NCBI GenBank assembly: GCA_022041995.1
Contig: CP074382.1
Span: 372,001 to 436,000 of the forward strand
Reading direction: 5' to 3'
Source of the DNA: Cupriavidus necator
GTDB taxonomy: Bacteria > Pseudomonadota > Gammaproteobacteria > Burkholderiales > Burkholderiaceae
Length of the DNA stretch: 64,000 nt
Below the pieces are notes generated by a model, which searched no databases, was not told the origin of the DNA, and saw only the letters and a program-made list of their open reading frames with translations. Positions within the stretch are counted from its first letter, which is position 1. Each line of letters opens with the position of its first letter. Below are positions 8,290 to 18,167 of the stretch, in pieces. A program made the position numbers and the translations under genes.

Positions 8290-9527
8290 GGAATCGCTGA
8301 ACAAAGCGTCAGCGCGCAGCGTTGCCAGTGTGATGCCGATTTTTTTTGTCAACCAACAGCAGATTTGACGGCTTGCCAGTTGGAAATTTTCATTTTTTGG
8401 GGCTTTTGCCCCGGGTTTCACGCCTTATGCCGCCTTGCAGACGGAATTGTCCATTGATTGCAGCAACGCTTTCTTTGCAATCACCAGATTGGCCAGCGCA
8501 AACAAGGTGTCGCACTGCGCACCGTTTTTGGCCAATCCCCTGTAGCGAGCCTTCTTGTGCTTGAACAGATTCTTCACCACATGAAACGGATGTTCAACCC
8601 GGGCACGAATTTGCGCCTTGACCTTCTCCAAGGCCTGCGTCAATTGCTTCAGCGGCCCTTCGGTCATGCCCTTGAGCCTGGAGCGCTTCATAGCCACCGA
8701 CCACCGAACATCCGCCTTGATGGCGCCCTCTGCTTGCGCCTTCAAGATCTCGTCGCGCCTGTGCACGCCGGTGTAGCCCGCATCAAGAATGACGTCATCC
8801 TCTTGCCCGTGCTGCACCTCATGGGTGTGCGCCACGTCAGACTCGTTGGCCGCGGTGTAGTGAGTGCTGTGCACCAAGCCCGATTCAGCATCGGCACCCA
8901 CATGCGCCTTCATGCCGTGGTACCACTGATTGCGCTTCTTCGTTTGATGCATTTCAGGGTCACGCGCCTTGTCTCGGTTCTTTGTCGAAGTCGGCGCATT
9001 GATGATGGTGGCGTCCACCATCGTGCCCTCGCGCATCATCAGGCCTCGCTCGCGCAGGTGGGCGTTGATCTGCTCAAACAGCACGGCGGTAAGCTTGTGC
9101 TTCTCGAGCAGGCGGCGAAACTTGAGCACCGTGGTGGCGTCCGGCGCTTCCTCATGTCCCAAGTCAACACCGACAAAATTGCGGATGGCCGCGCTGTCGC
9201 TGACGGCATCTTCAAGGGCCTCGTCGGACAAGCCATACCACTGCTGCACAAAGTACAGCCGCAGCATGCGTTCCAGGCCAATGGGCGGGCGCCCTCGTTT
9301 GCCCTTGGGGTAGTACGGCTCCAGTGCCTCCAGCAATCGAGCCCAGGGCACCACCTGCTCCATCTCACCCAGAAATTTCTCGCGCCGCGTAACGCGCTTC
9401 TTTCCCAGATACTCGGCACTAGCAAAACTGATTTGTTGCATCGGCGTAGCTCGCTGGTCGTCCTTAGTCTATCAACGCTTCACAGCTGCTCAACGTCGAC
9501 ACTCTCGTCGATTAAATCAGCCTTTCC
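8290..9527 (-). mobile_element. IS5-family element, copy 1 (1238 bp)
   Basis: The element begins GGAATCGCTGA and ends TCAGCCTTTCC (imperfect inverted ends). It is flanked by a 4-bp duplication ATAG at 8286-8289 and 9528-9531, of the YTAR-like type expected for IS5. By eye it is the same as the copy at 56670-57907, in the same orientation; the two encoded transposases are identical in all 338 residues. Each copy has its own target duplication. Confidence 0.92.
8425..9441 (-). CDS. IS5-family transposase
   Basis: This 338-residue DDE transposase has an N-terminal DUF772-type domain (KRGRPPIGLERMLRLYFVQQWYGLSDE), a first Asp in GTMVDATIINAP, a second in VILDAGYTG, and a C-terminal segment (RARVEHPFHVVKNLFKHKKARYRGL) with the last catalytic Glu. 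The frame is complete. A long open frame on the opposite strand (8458-9531) is only its shadow. Confidence 0.93.
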   Translation of the reverse strand: MQQISFASAEYLGKKRVTRREKFLGEMEQVVPWARLLEALEPYYPKGKRGRPPIGLERMLRLYFVQQWYGLSDEALEDAVSDSAAIRNFVGVDLGHEEAPDATTVLKFRRLLEKHKLTAVLFEQINAHLRERGLMMREGTMVDATIINAPTSTKNRDKARDPEMHQTKKRNQWYHGMKAHVGADAESGLVHSTHYTAANESDVAHTHEVQHGQEDDVILDAGYTGVHRRDEILKAQAEGAIKADVRWSVAMKRSRLKGMTEGPLKQLTQALEKVKAQIRARVEHPFHVVKNLFKHKKARYRGLAKNGAQCDTLFALANLVIAKKALLQSMDNSVCKAA

Positions 9528-9656
9528 ATAGTGAGTTTATCCGTACCTGTTTAAAGAAACCTTCAATTGCGGCGTCTATTAATTGTGGCCAATACTTGAA
9601 AGCGTGCTACGGACGGACGGCCTCGCGTCCCCAAGGCCAATCACTACTAGGAAGCG

Positions 9657-10882
9657 TCAGACAGCATGAGCGATGGAATCCACGTTACACCCGAGGTCGG
9701 CGAGGCGTTTGAGCAGGCGGCGGATGGTCTTCTCGACATGATGGCGGTCGAAGTAATCGGGGCCAAGGTCGGCGTATTCAATGCCGTCGCGAAGCATATG
9801 GTAGGCGGCGGTGAGCATGGAGGCGGCCACCGCGAGGATGGCCTTTTTGGCGCCGCGGCGGGCCTTGATGCGCAGAAACTGGGCGCGCAGATAGCTGGTT
9901 TTGACCCGTACAGCGGCCCAGGCCGCGGTCACGAGGGCCGTCTTGAGCCAGGTCGCTCTTGCGGACCCGCGTGCTGCGCCGCTTGCCGGCGCTCTCGTCG
10001 TTGCGCGGGCACAGGCCTGCCCAAGACACCAGGTGGCCGGCGTCTGGAAAGCGCGTCATGTCGACGCCGATCTCCGCCAACAGAACCTGAGCGGTCAAGT
10101 CGCTAACCCCGGGAATCGTGGTCAGCAGGCGGGCGCGCTGTCGGATCGGCGTCAGCGCTTTTCCCACAACAGCGTCGAGCTCGGCCAGCGTGTGCTCCAG
10201 GGCAGCAATGATGTCCAAGTGCAGCTTGAGCATCGTGCGATGGTGTTCGGTAATGCGTCCGCGCAGCGCCTCACGCAACTCGGCGTGCTTTTTTCGGGCG
10301 TTGCCTTGGGCCAGGGCGGCAAGCCGCTCGGGATCGCCCTCACCATTGACGATGGCCTTGAGCATGGTCCCGGCCGCTATGTCCCAGCACGTCCGAGAGC
10401 ACACTGCCCAGCTTCAGGTTGGCGTCTTCAAGCACTTTCTGGATGCGCAGGCTGTGCTGCGAGATCTCGCGCACGAGTTGCTTGCGGGTGCGCGTGAGAT
10501 CGCGCAGTTCCTGAATGGCCGCCGGCGGAACGAAGCTCGACCGGATCAAGCCATGGGCCAGCAGATCGGCAATCCACATCGCGTCATTGACGTCAGTCTT
10601 GCGGCCGGGCACGTTGCGGATGTGCTGCGCGTTGGCCAGCACCAACTCGAAGTTGCTCTCGAGGATGTGCCACACCGGCTTCCAATACACCCCGGTGGCT
10701 TCCATCGCTACATGGGTGCAGCCATGCAGCGCCAGCCAATCGGCCAGCGCCAGCAGGCCGGCGGTGGTGCTGTCAAAGCTGTGCACTTCATGGTGCACGG
10801 GCGCCGAGACGCAGCGCACACAGGCCACGATGGTGTCCTTGTGCACGTCGAGCCCGGCGCAGCGGGGAAAGAGTACTTGCAT
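9657..10882 (-). pseudogene. IS110-family transposase with two frameshifts
   Basis: The N-terminal RuvC-like DEDD domain is clear: GLDVHKDTIVACV (Asp), MEATGVYWKPVW (Glu) and KTDVNDAMWIADLL (paired Asp). The C-terminal transposase-20 domain (LLTTIPGVSDLTAQVLLAEIG) carries the serine-containing region. The frame breaks near 10366, where the run in cgggaccatg has one extra C, and near 9950, where one or two bases are missing. The start at 10882 (MQVLFPRCAGLDVH) fits the family. Members of this family use an RNA-guided recombination mechanism; I could not define the element ends or a bridge-RNA region with confidence. Confidence 0.85.
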
Positions 10883-11452
10883 GGGGCCTCCTGCCAGGGT
10901 CAATGGCATCGGCAGCAGCCCTCGTCGTCGAAATCTACTAGGCGTGCTCCAGGGTGTTACCACCCATGGTCACAATTCGGGGTGCTCGCAGGGCTGCGGG
11001 TCCAACTACTAAACGGGCTCAGTGCACCAAGGACAAACCGACCTCGTTACCGACGCGAGACACCATCTTATTCCCGTCGCACTGAAATGCACCGAACTCG
11101 CGCCCGCTTCATCCTTCGGGGTCGGGTGCGCCCGATGGACAACTACTAAGCATTCCAAGTCCCTGCCTGTCCCGGCGTTCGCAAAAAAATCTATGGTCAG
11201 CCCCGTTTTTGCAACCTTGATTTTCGACGATGTGGTTGGCTTGCCTAAATCTATCCGGCGTCGTTGTGGGGATCGCTCCCCGCGCCACGATGAGAGTCGC
11301 GCCTGGCGGTCCTGAAAAGGTTCTCGGCTTCGAAAGCCGATTTTTTTGCGAGGTTCTCCGTCAGGCCGGTGTGCCGTTCACGTCATCAAACTTCAACGAT
11401 CGCAAAACCAGATGGCTTGACTTCGGTAAAGCAGTAAGCGGGATCGGACTGA
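10883..11452. other. Intergenic DNA between two IS110 remnants
   Basis: No gene is supported over about 570 bp. The words caactacta at about 11003 and 11140, and ctactagg at 9644 and 10935, could be recombination-core remnants of IS110 elements, but I cannot pair them convincingly. A terminator-like hairpin sits at 11324-11347. Confidence 0.4.
11324..11347 (+). terminator. Rho-independent terminator-like hairpin
   Basis: The stem tcggctt/aagccga is followed directly by seven T residues. It lies between the two IS110 remnants; no intact plus-strand gene precedes it, so it is probably a relic of a lost gene or an IS-borne transcription block. Confidence 0.6.
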
Positions 11453-11854
11453 TCAGACCGGCATGGCAGCCGCTCCCGTAGCGAAGACAGTATTGCGGGT
11501 TGCCAACGCCCAAGCCGTGCGAGCCAGCTTGTTCGCGAGGGCACAGGCCACGACGTTTGAGTGCCGTCGCGCCAGCATTGCACGGACCCAATCGGCGAGT
11601 GGGCCGCTCTGCCGCTCAAGCCGCTGCATGTAAGCCCGAGCACACTGAACCAGGAGGCGCCGGATGTTTTTGTCGCCCCTCTTACTGATCCCCAGTAGTT
11701 TGGCCTTGCCGCCCGTGCTGTACTGCCGTGGCACGAGTCCGACGGATGCCGCGAAGTCCCGGCTGCATCCGTACTGCTTGCCGTCGCCCATCTCAGCGGC
11801 CAGCACGCTTGCAGTTATCGGGCCAACACCGGGAATCGTCAGCAGACGCTGGCC
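11453..11854 (-). pseudogene. IS110-family transposase, C-terminal fragment
   Basis: This fragment of about 134 residues has the transposase-20 region (QRLLTIPGVGPITASVLAAEMGD) and the family C-terminus (GISKRGDKNIRRLLVQCARA). It differs from the IS110 transposase at 9657-10882. The N-terminal half is absent: beyond the IS630 insertion the flank is an aminotransferase gene, so this IS110 was already truncated before IS630 arrived. The open frame appears to run to 12259 only because IS630 sequence extends it. Confidence 0.85.
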
Positions 11855-11856
11855 TA

Positions 11857-13021
11857 GTGTAGCGTTCTGTTCTTGATGGAACGTATATGAATTCGGCGTC
11901 TCCAATGCCCACACTGCGACACAGCGTGGAGAGAGTGAGTGCGAGTTGCCCCCGAGATCATGTTGACCGACGAGGAGCGAACCAATTTGACGAGGCTGGT
12001 TCGGTCGAAGCTCACGAGCGTGAGGCTGGCGCAGCGCGCGCGCATTGTGCTGCTGGCCGCCAACGGAATGCAGAACAAGGACATCGCCGAGCAGTTGGGA
12101 GTCGGACGCGTGCAGGTCTCGCGTTGGCGTGAGCGGTATGCGCAATCGGGGCTGGCCGGTATCGAACGCGACTTGCCGCGCGGTGCGCCGCCGGTGAAGG
12201 TGGACACGGCGCGGCTGGTGGAGCTGACCACTCAAACCAAGCCCGTTGCGGCCACGCACTGGAGCACGCGCAAGATGGCCGCCGAATTAGGCGTGAGCGC
12301 CAGCACCGTCATGCGCCATTGGCACGCCCACGGGTTGAAGCCGCACATCGTGCGCGGCTTCAAGGTGTCGCGCGATCCGAAGTTCGTCGAGAAGCTCGAA
12401 GACATCGTCGGCCTCTACATGTCGCCACCCGAGCACGCGCTGGTGCTGTGCTGCGATGAGAAGAGCCAGGTGCAGGCGCTGGATCGCACGCAGCCCGGCT
12501 TGCCGTTGAAGAAGGGGCGTGCGGCCACCATGACGCACGACTACAAGCGCAACGGCACGACCACGCTGTTTGCCGCGCTCAACGTGCTCGATGGCCAGGT
12601 CATCGCCCAGTGCCAGCAGCGCCACCGCCATACCGAGTGGCTGAAGTTCCTGCGCAAGATCGACCGCGAGACGCCCAAGGACAAAACGCTGCATCTGATC
12701 GCAGACAACTACGCCACCCACAAGCATCCTGCGGTGCAGGACTGGCTGGCCAAGCATCCGCGATTCAACATGCACTTCACGCCCACCTCCGCATCATGGC
12801 TGAACATGGTCGAGCGGTTCTTTCGTGACATCACAACCGAGCGACTTCGCCGCGGCGTATTCACCAGCGTGCCGGAACTGGTCGACGCCATCAACGAGTA
12901 CATCGCTCACCACAACACCAACCCCAAGCCGTTCATCTGGACCAAGAGCGCTCGCGACATCCTACAGAAGGTCATTCGTGCCAACCGCCGCTTAAGTTCC
13001 AAACAGAATGGAACATTGCAC
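11857..13021 (+). mobile_element. IS630-family element, copy 1 (1165 bp)
   Basis: The ends are GTGTAGCGTTCTGTTCTTG on the left and, read inward on the right, GTGCAATGTTCCATTCTG. Each end abuts a TA dinucleotide (11855-11856 and 13022-13023), the family's target duplication. It inserted between an IS110 fragment and an aminotransferase gene. A truncated relative in opposite orientation is at 18168-19081. Confidence 0.92.
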
Positions 13022-13024
13022 TAG
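11939..13024 (+). CDS. IS630-family transposase
   Basis: This 361-residue protein has an N-terminal HTH (MQNKDIAEQLGVGRVQVSRWRERY), a second winged-helix segment, and a DDE core with CCDEKSQ, IADNYATHK and SWLNMVERFF. It is intact. The stop codon TAG at 13022-13024 is not part of the element: it is formed by the duplicated TA plus the next flanking G. The GTG at 11939 is taken as the start; MLTDEERTNL seven codons later is an alternative. Confidence 0.9.
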   Translation: MRVAPEIMLTDEERTNLTRLVRSKLTSVRLAQRARIVLLAANGMQNKDIAEQLGVGRVQVSRWRERYAQSGLAGIERDLPRGAPPVKVDTARLVELTTQTKPVAATHWSTRKMAAELGVSASTVMRHWHAHGLKPHIVRGFKVSRDPKFVEKLEDIVGLYMSPPEHALVLCCDEKSQVQALDRTQPGLPLKKGRAATMTHDYKRNGTTTLFAALNVLDGQVIAQCQQRHRHTEWLKFLRKIDRETPKDKTLHLIADNYATHKHPAVQDWLAKHPRFNMHFTPTSASWLNMVERFFRDITTERLRRGVFTSVPELVDAINEYIAHHNTNPKPFIWTKSARDILQKVIRANRRLSSKQNGTLH

Positions 13025-14001
13025 CTGCGTTTCATGGTAGGGGCCTCACAGGTGCACAATTTTTCTCGGCTAACAGCGGTGTCGAGGTCCTATCTTTAGT
13101 GGAAGATGCGCTTATGCAACCTGGTCAACGGGCCATCATCTGCCCGCCGTGCTTTGGCGAATACTCAAAATCTCTATTGAGTAAGGGATGCGAGATAGAC
13201 AAGGTGCCACTTATTGAACCCGGTTTCCGTTTGGACACCAATTCGATCTTACGCAAGGTTGCCAAGAATACCGCGCTGCTATATCTCTGCAATCCCAACA
13301 ATCCGACCGGCACGTGGTTTGTAGAAAATGTATTAAGTGGAGTTCTTGATAAAATACCTGACAATGTCACCGTCATTTACGACGAGGTGTATTATCAATT
13401 CGCTACGGAAGAGAGCCTTCCTGACGCTATCCGGCATGTCCTCGACGATCGGAATATCGTGATTGTTCATAGCTTCTCTAAGGCTTATGGTTTGGCTGGT
13501 ATGCGGATTGGTTATGGGATCGCGCCCCAGCGGATAGCACGGAAAGTGCAAAATCGGAAACGAAATTTCCACCTAAACACAGCAGGAATGGAAGCGGCAA
13601 TGGCCGCGTTGGAGGATATAGTTCATTTGCAGCGTACCGTCGATAACAACCATGTCGAGCGGCGCAGGCTCGCGGCTGGGCTGAACGCACTGAAACTGGA
13701 AGTGACGCCAAGCCAGGCAAACTTCCTCATGGTGCGCTGTCCCGAAGGCTACAACGCTGAGGAACTGACAGCGCTCCTGGTTGGGCACGGGGTGATGGTA
13801 CGTCCCGCAGCCGCACTGCATAAGAATCACGGTTGGTACACCAGGCGACAATACGCGCTTACTCACTTTATTGGCTACGATTCAGGAGGGTTGAAGACTA
13901 TGAGAGCTATGACGGGGGGAGGCAGCGGTTCTTTCTTTGCACAATCTCGGAATAAAGACAGTATTCGGCCTGCCTGGCATGCAGAACGATTGGCTCTATA
14001 A
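13024..14001 (+). pseudogene. HisC-like PLP aminotransferase, N-terminally truncated
   Basis: This is a fold-type I aminotransferase of the histidinol-phosphate aminotransferase group. Visible motifs are YLCNPNNPTG, VIYDEVYYQF and SFSKAYGLAGMRIGYG, with the PLP lysine in FSKA. The reading frame is open straight from the IS630 junction at 13024 (LTGAQFFSANSGVEVL), so the real N-terminus was lost before or with that insertion; a GTG at 13099 is not a natural start. The C-terminus runs on past the start of the next gene, which suggests a frame slip near 13850. Substrate cannot be told. It lies directly upstream of a ThDP enzyme with a strong ribosome site between them, so they were an operon. 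Confidence 0.8.
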
Positions 14002-14633
14002 CGCATTCTACGATCATCAAGAAAAATTCCGAATTATCCACACGCGGCACGAGCAAGGCGCGGCGTATATGGGACTTGGCCATGCTCTGGCCAGCGATTC
14101 GCCCACAGTATTCAACGTTGTTCCGGGGCCGGGCCTTCTCAATGCAACGGCCGCGATGTCAACGGCATACGCACTTAACGCAAAGCTGATGTGCTTGACT
14201 GGTCAGATAAACTCAACCGCAATAGGCAAGGGTTGGGGTGAATTGCATGAAATTAATGACCAGCTCTCGATCTTGCGTTCCCTTAGCAAATGGGTAGCAT
14301 GCGCGAACACTCCATCAGAAATCCCGATCTTGATCAGCGAAGCCTTTCACCAGATGCTGTCAGGTCGACCTCGACCAGTTGGACTTGAGATTCCAATGGA
14401 CGTGCTGGCGAGCAAGGCTCCCGCAAATCCACAGTTCAAACTTCCCCCTCCCTACGAGCCTCCTCTGGACGAGGAGGCTATCGAAGAGGCGGCCAAGGTG
14501 CTAGGCGCTTCAGTTTCTCCAATGATATTTGTTGGAGGCGGCGCGCAAGGCGCGAGCGCACTCGTTTGTCAGTTAGCGGAGGTCTTGCAGGCACCAGTTG
14601 TGGCATATCGGACCGGTATGGGAGTTGTGGACG
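13900..14633 (+). pseudogene. ThDP-dependent enzyme (acetolactate-synthase-like), N-terminal part
   Basis: This is the N-terminal (PYR) and start of the middle domain of a thiamine-diphosphate enzyme. KTVFGLPG and HTRHEQGAAYMG are present, the latter with the catalytic Glu. An AGGAGG site precedes ATG 13900. A run of six G at 13914-13919 has one base too many; with five G the frame reads MTGEAAVLSLHNLGIKTVFGLPG. The gene is then cut at 14634 by an IS4-family element; the left copy of its 10-bp target duplication is 14624-14633. The second part is at 16060-16936. Family members decarboxylate or condense 2-oxo acids; the substrate is unknown. Confidence 0.82.
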
Positions 14634-14709
14634 CAATCCACCCAAGATAAGCCGCCAAATAAAATCGCAATTGGCGCCGAGAACGCTTGACAGGTGACGA
14701 GGTTCGAGG

Positions 14710-14759
14710 GGCCGCCGCCCTGCTTGCGCTGGATGTTTAGCGCAAGCAGGGCGGCGGCC
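14710..14759. repeat. Perfect 21-bp hairpin in an IS leader
   Basis: The left arm is 14710-14730 and the right arm 14739-14759, fully complementary and very GC-rich, with an 8-base loop (ggatgttt). It lies 37 bp upstream of the transposase ATG at 14796. Such leader hairpins in other IS elements limit transposase made from read-through transcripts; that role here is inferred. Confidence 0.9.
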
Positions 14760-14795
14760 AATAGAGGATCGCTTCTCGATCTTCGCTTGGCTCTC

Positions 14796-16037
14796 ATGCC
14801 CCTGTCCGATTTGTTCGCTGCACTTGCCCAATATCTGCACACCAAGGTCTTTCACGATCTTGCCCGTCATCCAGAGCATCCGGCCGCCTTCACCCGGCAG
14901 CGCAAGCTCACCCTGCCGACACTGATCTCCTTCATGCTCGGCAACTTGCGTATGGGCATGCAAGCCGAGCTCGATCAATTCTTCGCCACGCTCGCCCGCC
15001 AAAACACCTTGCGCCGTTGCGTCAGTGAACAAGCCTTCGCCCAGGCTCGCAGCAAGCTCGGCGGCGATGTCTTTGCTCACCTCAATGACTGGCTACTTCA
15101 GCACGTCTCCAACCATTTGCCACGCTGGCATGGCTTTCGGCTGGTCGCCGCGGACGCTTCACACCTGCGTTTCGCCATTCGCCACAGCCATCTGCCTCGA
15201 GCCGCCAGCCGCGATCAACTTGCCTTCGGCCTGTACCTGCCTGGGGCCGAGATCATGCTCGCCGCCTCATTACACAGCGTGTACGAGAACGAACGCCAGA
15301 TCCTGTTCGAGCATCTGGACCGCCTGCAATCCGACGACTTGCTCTTGCTCGACCGCGGCTACCCCGCCCGCTGGCTGGTGGCCGTACTCAACCAACGAAA
15401 CATCCCTTTCTGCATGCGTGCCGACGGCAGCGGCTTTGCTGCCGTACGGCGCTTCGTGCGCTCTGGCCGTGACGAGGCCATCGTCACGCTCCCCGCTCCA
15501 GCCCGCATTGACGCGCGCGACTACGAGTGTGCGGCTACCCCGCAGACCGTTCGGCTGATCCGGCAGATCTCGCCAGCCGGCAAGGTGCGCGTGCTCATCA
15601 CCAATCTGCTCGACATGCACCGCTATCCAGCGGCCACCTTCCGCGACCTTTACCATCAACGCTGGCGCCTCGAGGAGGCGTACAAACGCCTCAAGCACCG
15701 CATGGGACTCGAACATCTGTCCGGCCTCTCGCAGTTGGCTGCCAGGCAGGACTTCGGCGCCAAAATCCTCAGTGATAACCTGCACGCTCTATGCTGCTTC
15801 AGCGCCGTGCAGGAACATGAGATTGACTCGAACTATCGGATCATCCGAACCTACGCCATCACCGCTCTCAAACCTGTCCTGCCAGCGGCGCTACTGGGAC
15901 TGCGCTGGGCCAAGGCTGCGCTGAATGAGACCTTGGCCTTGATCGCAACACGTACCCATCGCGTGCGACCGGATCGCGCTAAACCACGTCCGCCTCGCCA
16001 GAAACCTCATCGACATGCCGCCTATAAGGCTTGCTGA
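14796..16037 (+). CDS. IS4-family transposase
   Basis: This DDE transposase of about 413 residues has a first Asp in LVAADASHLRF, a second in LLLDRGYPARW, and the Y-x2-R-x3-E-x6-K signature in YHQRWRLEEAYKRLK. The start at 14796 (MPLSDLFAALAQYLH) is preferred because the open frame further upstream runs through the hairpin and has no family match. The frame is intact, and the stop is 22 bp from the IS right end. Confidence 0.9.
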   Translation: MPLSDLFAALAQYLHTKVFHDLARHPEHPAAFTRQRKLTLPTLISFMLGNLRMGMQAELDQFFATLARQNTLRRCVSEQAFAQARSKLGGDVFAHLNDWLLQHVSNHLPRWHGFRLVAADASHLRFAIRHSHLPRAASRDQLAFGLYLPGAEIMLAASLHSVYENERQILFEHLDRLQSDDLLLLDRGYPARWLVAVLNQRNIPFCMRADGSGFAAVRRFVRSGRDEAIVTLPAPARIDARDYECAATPQTVRLIRQISPAGKVRVLITNLLDMHRYPAATFRDLYHQRWRLEEAYKRLKHRMGLEHLSGLSQLAARQDFGAKILSDNLHALCCFSAVQEHEIDSNYRIIRTYAITALKPVLPAALLGLRWAKAALNETLALIATRTHRVRPDRAKPRPPRQKPHRHAAYKAC

Positions 16038-16059
16038 TGTCCTTATCTTGGGTGGATTG

Positions 16060-16936
16060 GTTGTGGACGCCCGTAGCTATCTCGCCCCAGCCGGCCGCCA
16101 AGGATCTTTGGAGAAAAACCGATGTGGTTTTGGCAATTGGTACCAACATGCGAATCCCAGCGAAAAAGTGGATTCCGACACATAGGCCAGATATTATTCG
16201 CATTGACATCGATCCGACCACTCACCGTAGATTCTTCACGCCAAAATGTGAAATTACTGCGCGGGCAGAGCAAGCCTTGCCTCTATTGCTGAGAAGACTT
16301 GAAAACTACAATGCAGTTCGAAGTTCACGAGAGACTGCATTGGAGGAGGTCAAAGCCGCTTGGGCAAAGCGTTCGGCAGTGCTCGAACCACAAGTGAGCT
16401 ATCTCAAGGTTATCCGCGAAGAAATTGGGGAAGATGGCATATTTGTCGACGAATTGACTCAGGTCGGCTTTGCGAGCCGCATCGTGTATCCCGTATACAG
16501 CCCCCGCACTTACATAACCACTGGCTATCAAGGAACACTCGGGTATGGCTTTCCGACTGCGCTCGGAGTGAAGGTCGCAAAGCCGCACGTTCCCGTGGTT
16601 TCTATTACCGGCGACGGTGGATTCATGTTTGCAGTTCAAGAGCTAGCCACTGCCGTCCAGCACGAGATTCCATTGATCGTTCTGCTTTTCAATAACAACT
16701 GTTTCGGAAACGTCCAACAGATGCAAATCAACGACTACGGCGGGAGAATCATAGCAACCGATCTTCGAAATCCAAATTTCTGCCGCCTGTCGGAAAGCTT
16801 TGGTGCTCAAGCGATCCGAACGGACTCTCCCGAAGGACTGCGTTTCGCATTACGCCGGGCCATTGCAACGACGAGTGTACCGACGGTGATCGAAGTCAGC
16901 GTTGGCGATATGCCAAGTATTGACCAGTTTCGGTGA
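16060..16936 (+). pseudogene. ThDP-dependent enzyme, C-terminal part
   Basis: This continues the gene broken at 14633: the end of the middle domain (DVVLAIGTNM) and the PP domain with the ThDP/Mg motif GDGGFMFAVQELATAVQ...NN at residues corresponding to 16612-16700. After precise loss of the IS the reading frame would pass GVVDARSYLA and then needs one C fewer in the cccc run at about 16084-16087 to enter QPAAKDLWRKTDVVL. So the gene carries two single-base run errors as well as the insertion. It stops at 16934-16936. From 16937 to 17158 there is no gene, only the probable leader of the next IS. Confidence 0.82.
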
Positions 16937-17158
16937 GGTCTCTCAATTCTGTAAGTCATTCGCTAAGGATGGGTGGTTCAGAAAGCCAGTGCGGAGAAGA
17001 CTGAGTCTGGACTGCTCGGGAATCAGCTCAAAACTTTAAAGTGTTTTATCAGGCACTTCCGTGTGAACGGATTTCATCCATTGGACCATGCTTATCCGGT
17101 TGTCTCCCAAGCCCTCTACCGATAGTATGTTGGTCATCTGTGCCACCCCGGGGCAACC

Positions 17159-18165
17159 ATGGTTATTGACGTGCTTGACCGAGGCGATCTACCGTTTCCG
17201 GGCTCGCTGCCGGAGTTTCAGCGGATGTTTCCAGACGAAGCGGCATGCATGGCCTACCTTGAGCGCGCTCGATGGAGCGATGGGTTCATTTGTGACCACT
17301 GTGGCTTGCTTGGTGAGCCGTACCGCTTTGCCAATCGCCCCGGCGTTTTCCGTTGTCGCCATTGCACACGCGACACGAGCCTCACTGCTGGCACCGTCAT
17401 GGAGCGCACGCACACACCGCTGTCGGTTTGGTTCTGGGCGGCGTAACTGGTCGCCAGTCAGACACCTGGCATGTCGGCCGTTCAGTTCCAGCGCCAACTC
17501 GGCCTGTCGCGTTACGAGACCGCCTTCCAGATACTCCACAAGTTGCGCGCCGGCATGGTGCGCCCCGACCAGGATCGGATCGGTGGCAAGCCTGAGGAAC
17601 ACGTCGAGGCCGATGAGGCCTACGTCGGTGGGCGTACTCGCGGCAAAGGCAGGGGCGTGCACGACATGGTTCTTGTGGCCGGCGCTGTCGAGGTTCGGCA
17701 ACGCAAACTTGCCGGCAGCCGCAACAAACGCAAGAGCGGACGGTATGCCGGACGAGTTCGGCTCGCTCTGGTTCCTGACCGAAGTGCCCGGTCGCTGGGC
17801 GGATTCATCGAGCGTACCGTTGCACCCGGCGCAACCATCATCACCGACGACTGGAACGGTTATGCCAAGCTGGGCGAGCGCGGCGATGGCCATATCGCCA
17901 TCGCGCAGCGCGGTGAGATGCAAGTGACCGAATCCTTCCTGCCGATCATTCACCTTGTGTTCTCCAATCTCAAGACCTGGCTGCGCGGAATTCATCACGG
18001 TGTCAGCCCGCAGCACCTGCAAGCCTATCTCAACGAATTCACCTTCCGCTTCAACCGTCGTTTCTATCCCTTCAATGCATTTCGCTCCCTGCTCGGCATC
18101 GCTGGTGACGTCACCGCGCCGACCTATGCCGAGCTCTATGCCAAAAAATCGCTACCCACTACATC
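17159..18165 (+). pseudogene. IS1595-family transposase with internal stop
   Basis: The N-terminus (to 17446) has the IS1595 zinc-binding box CDHCG...CRHC, and the C-terminal portion from 17471 has the ISXO2-like DDE domain (EADEAYVGGRTRGKGRG, IITDDWNGY, HLVFSNLKTWLRGIHHGVS). Both are in the same frame, separated by a TAA at 17444-17446 in WFWAA-stop-LVASQTPGM where relatives would have a sense codon. The 3' end is cut by IS630 copy 2 at 18166. Element ends were not identified. Confidence 0.85.
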
Positions 18166-18167
18166 TA

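Larger units (their letters stand above)
14634..16059 (+). mobile_element. IS4-family element in the ThDP gene (1426 bp)
   Basis: The perfect inverted ends CAATCCACCCAAGATAAG are at 14634 and 16059, and a 10-bp duplication gttgtggacg is at 14624-14633 and 16060-16069. The 160-bp leader before the transposase holds a perfect 21-bp inverted repeat (14710-14759). The element is complete. Confidence 0.93.

Noticed and set aside
8458..9531. A 357-codon frame antisense to the IS5 transposase (repeated at 56838-57911)
   Set aside because: It exists in both IS copies only because the transposase does; no domain is recognisable.
9901..11149. Long plus-strand frames over the IS110 region
   Set aside because: Antisense to a clear though broken IS110 transposase.
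9532..11150. A bridge-RNA locus for the IS110 element
   Set aside because: The family uses one, but I could not define element ends or a structured non-coding segment of suitable length; the repeated words seen leave too little space.
11453..12259. A 268-residue IS110-type protein
   Set aside because: Its first half is antisense IS630 sequence; only the part to 11854 is IS110.
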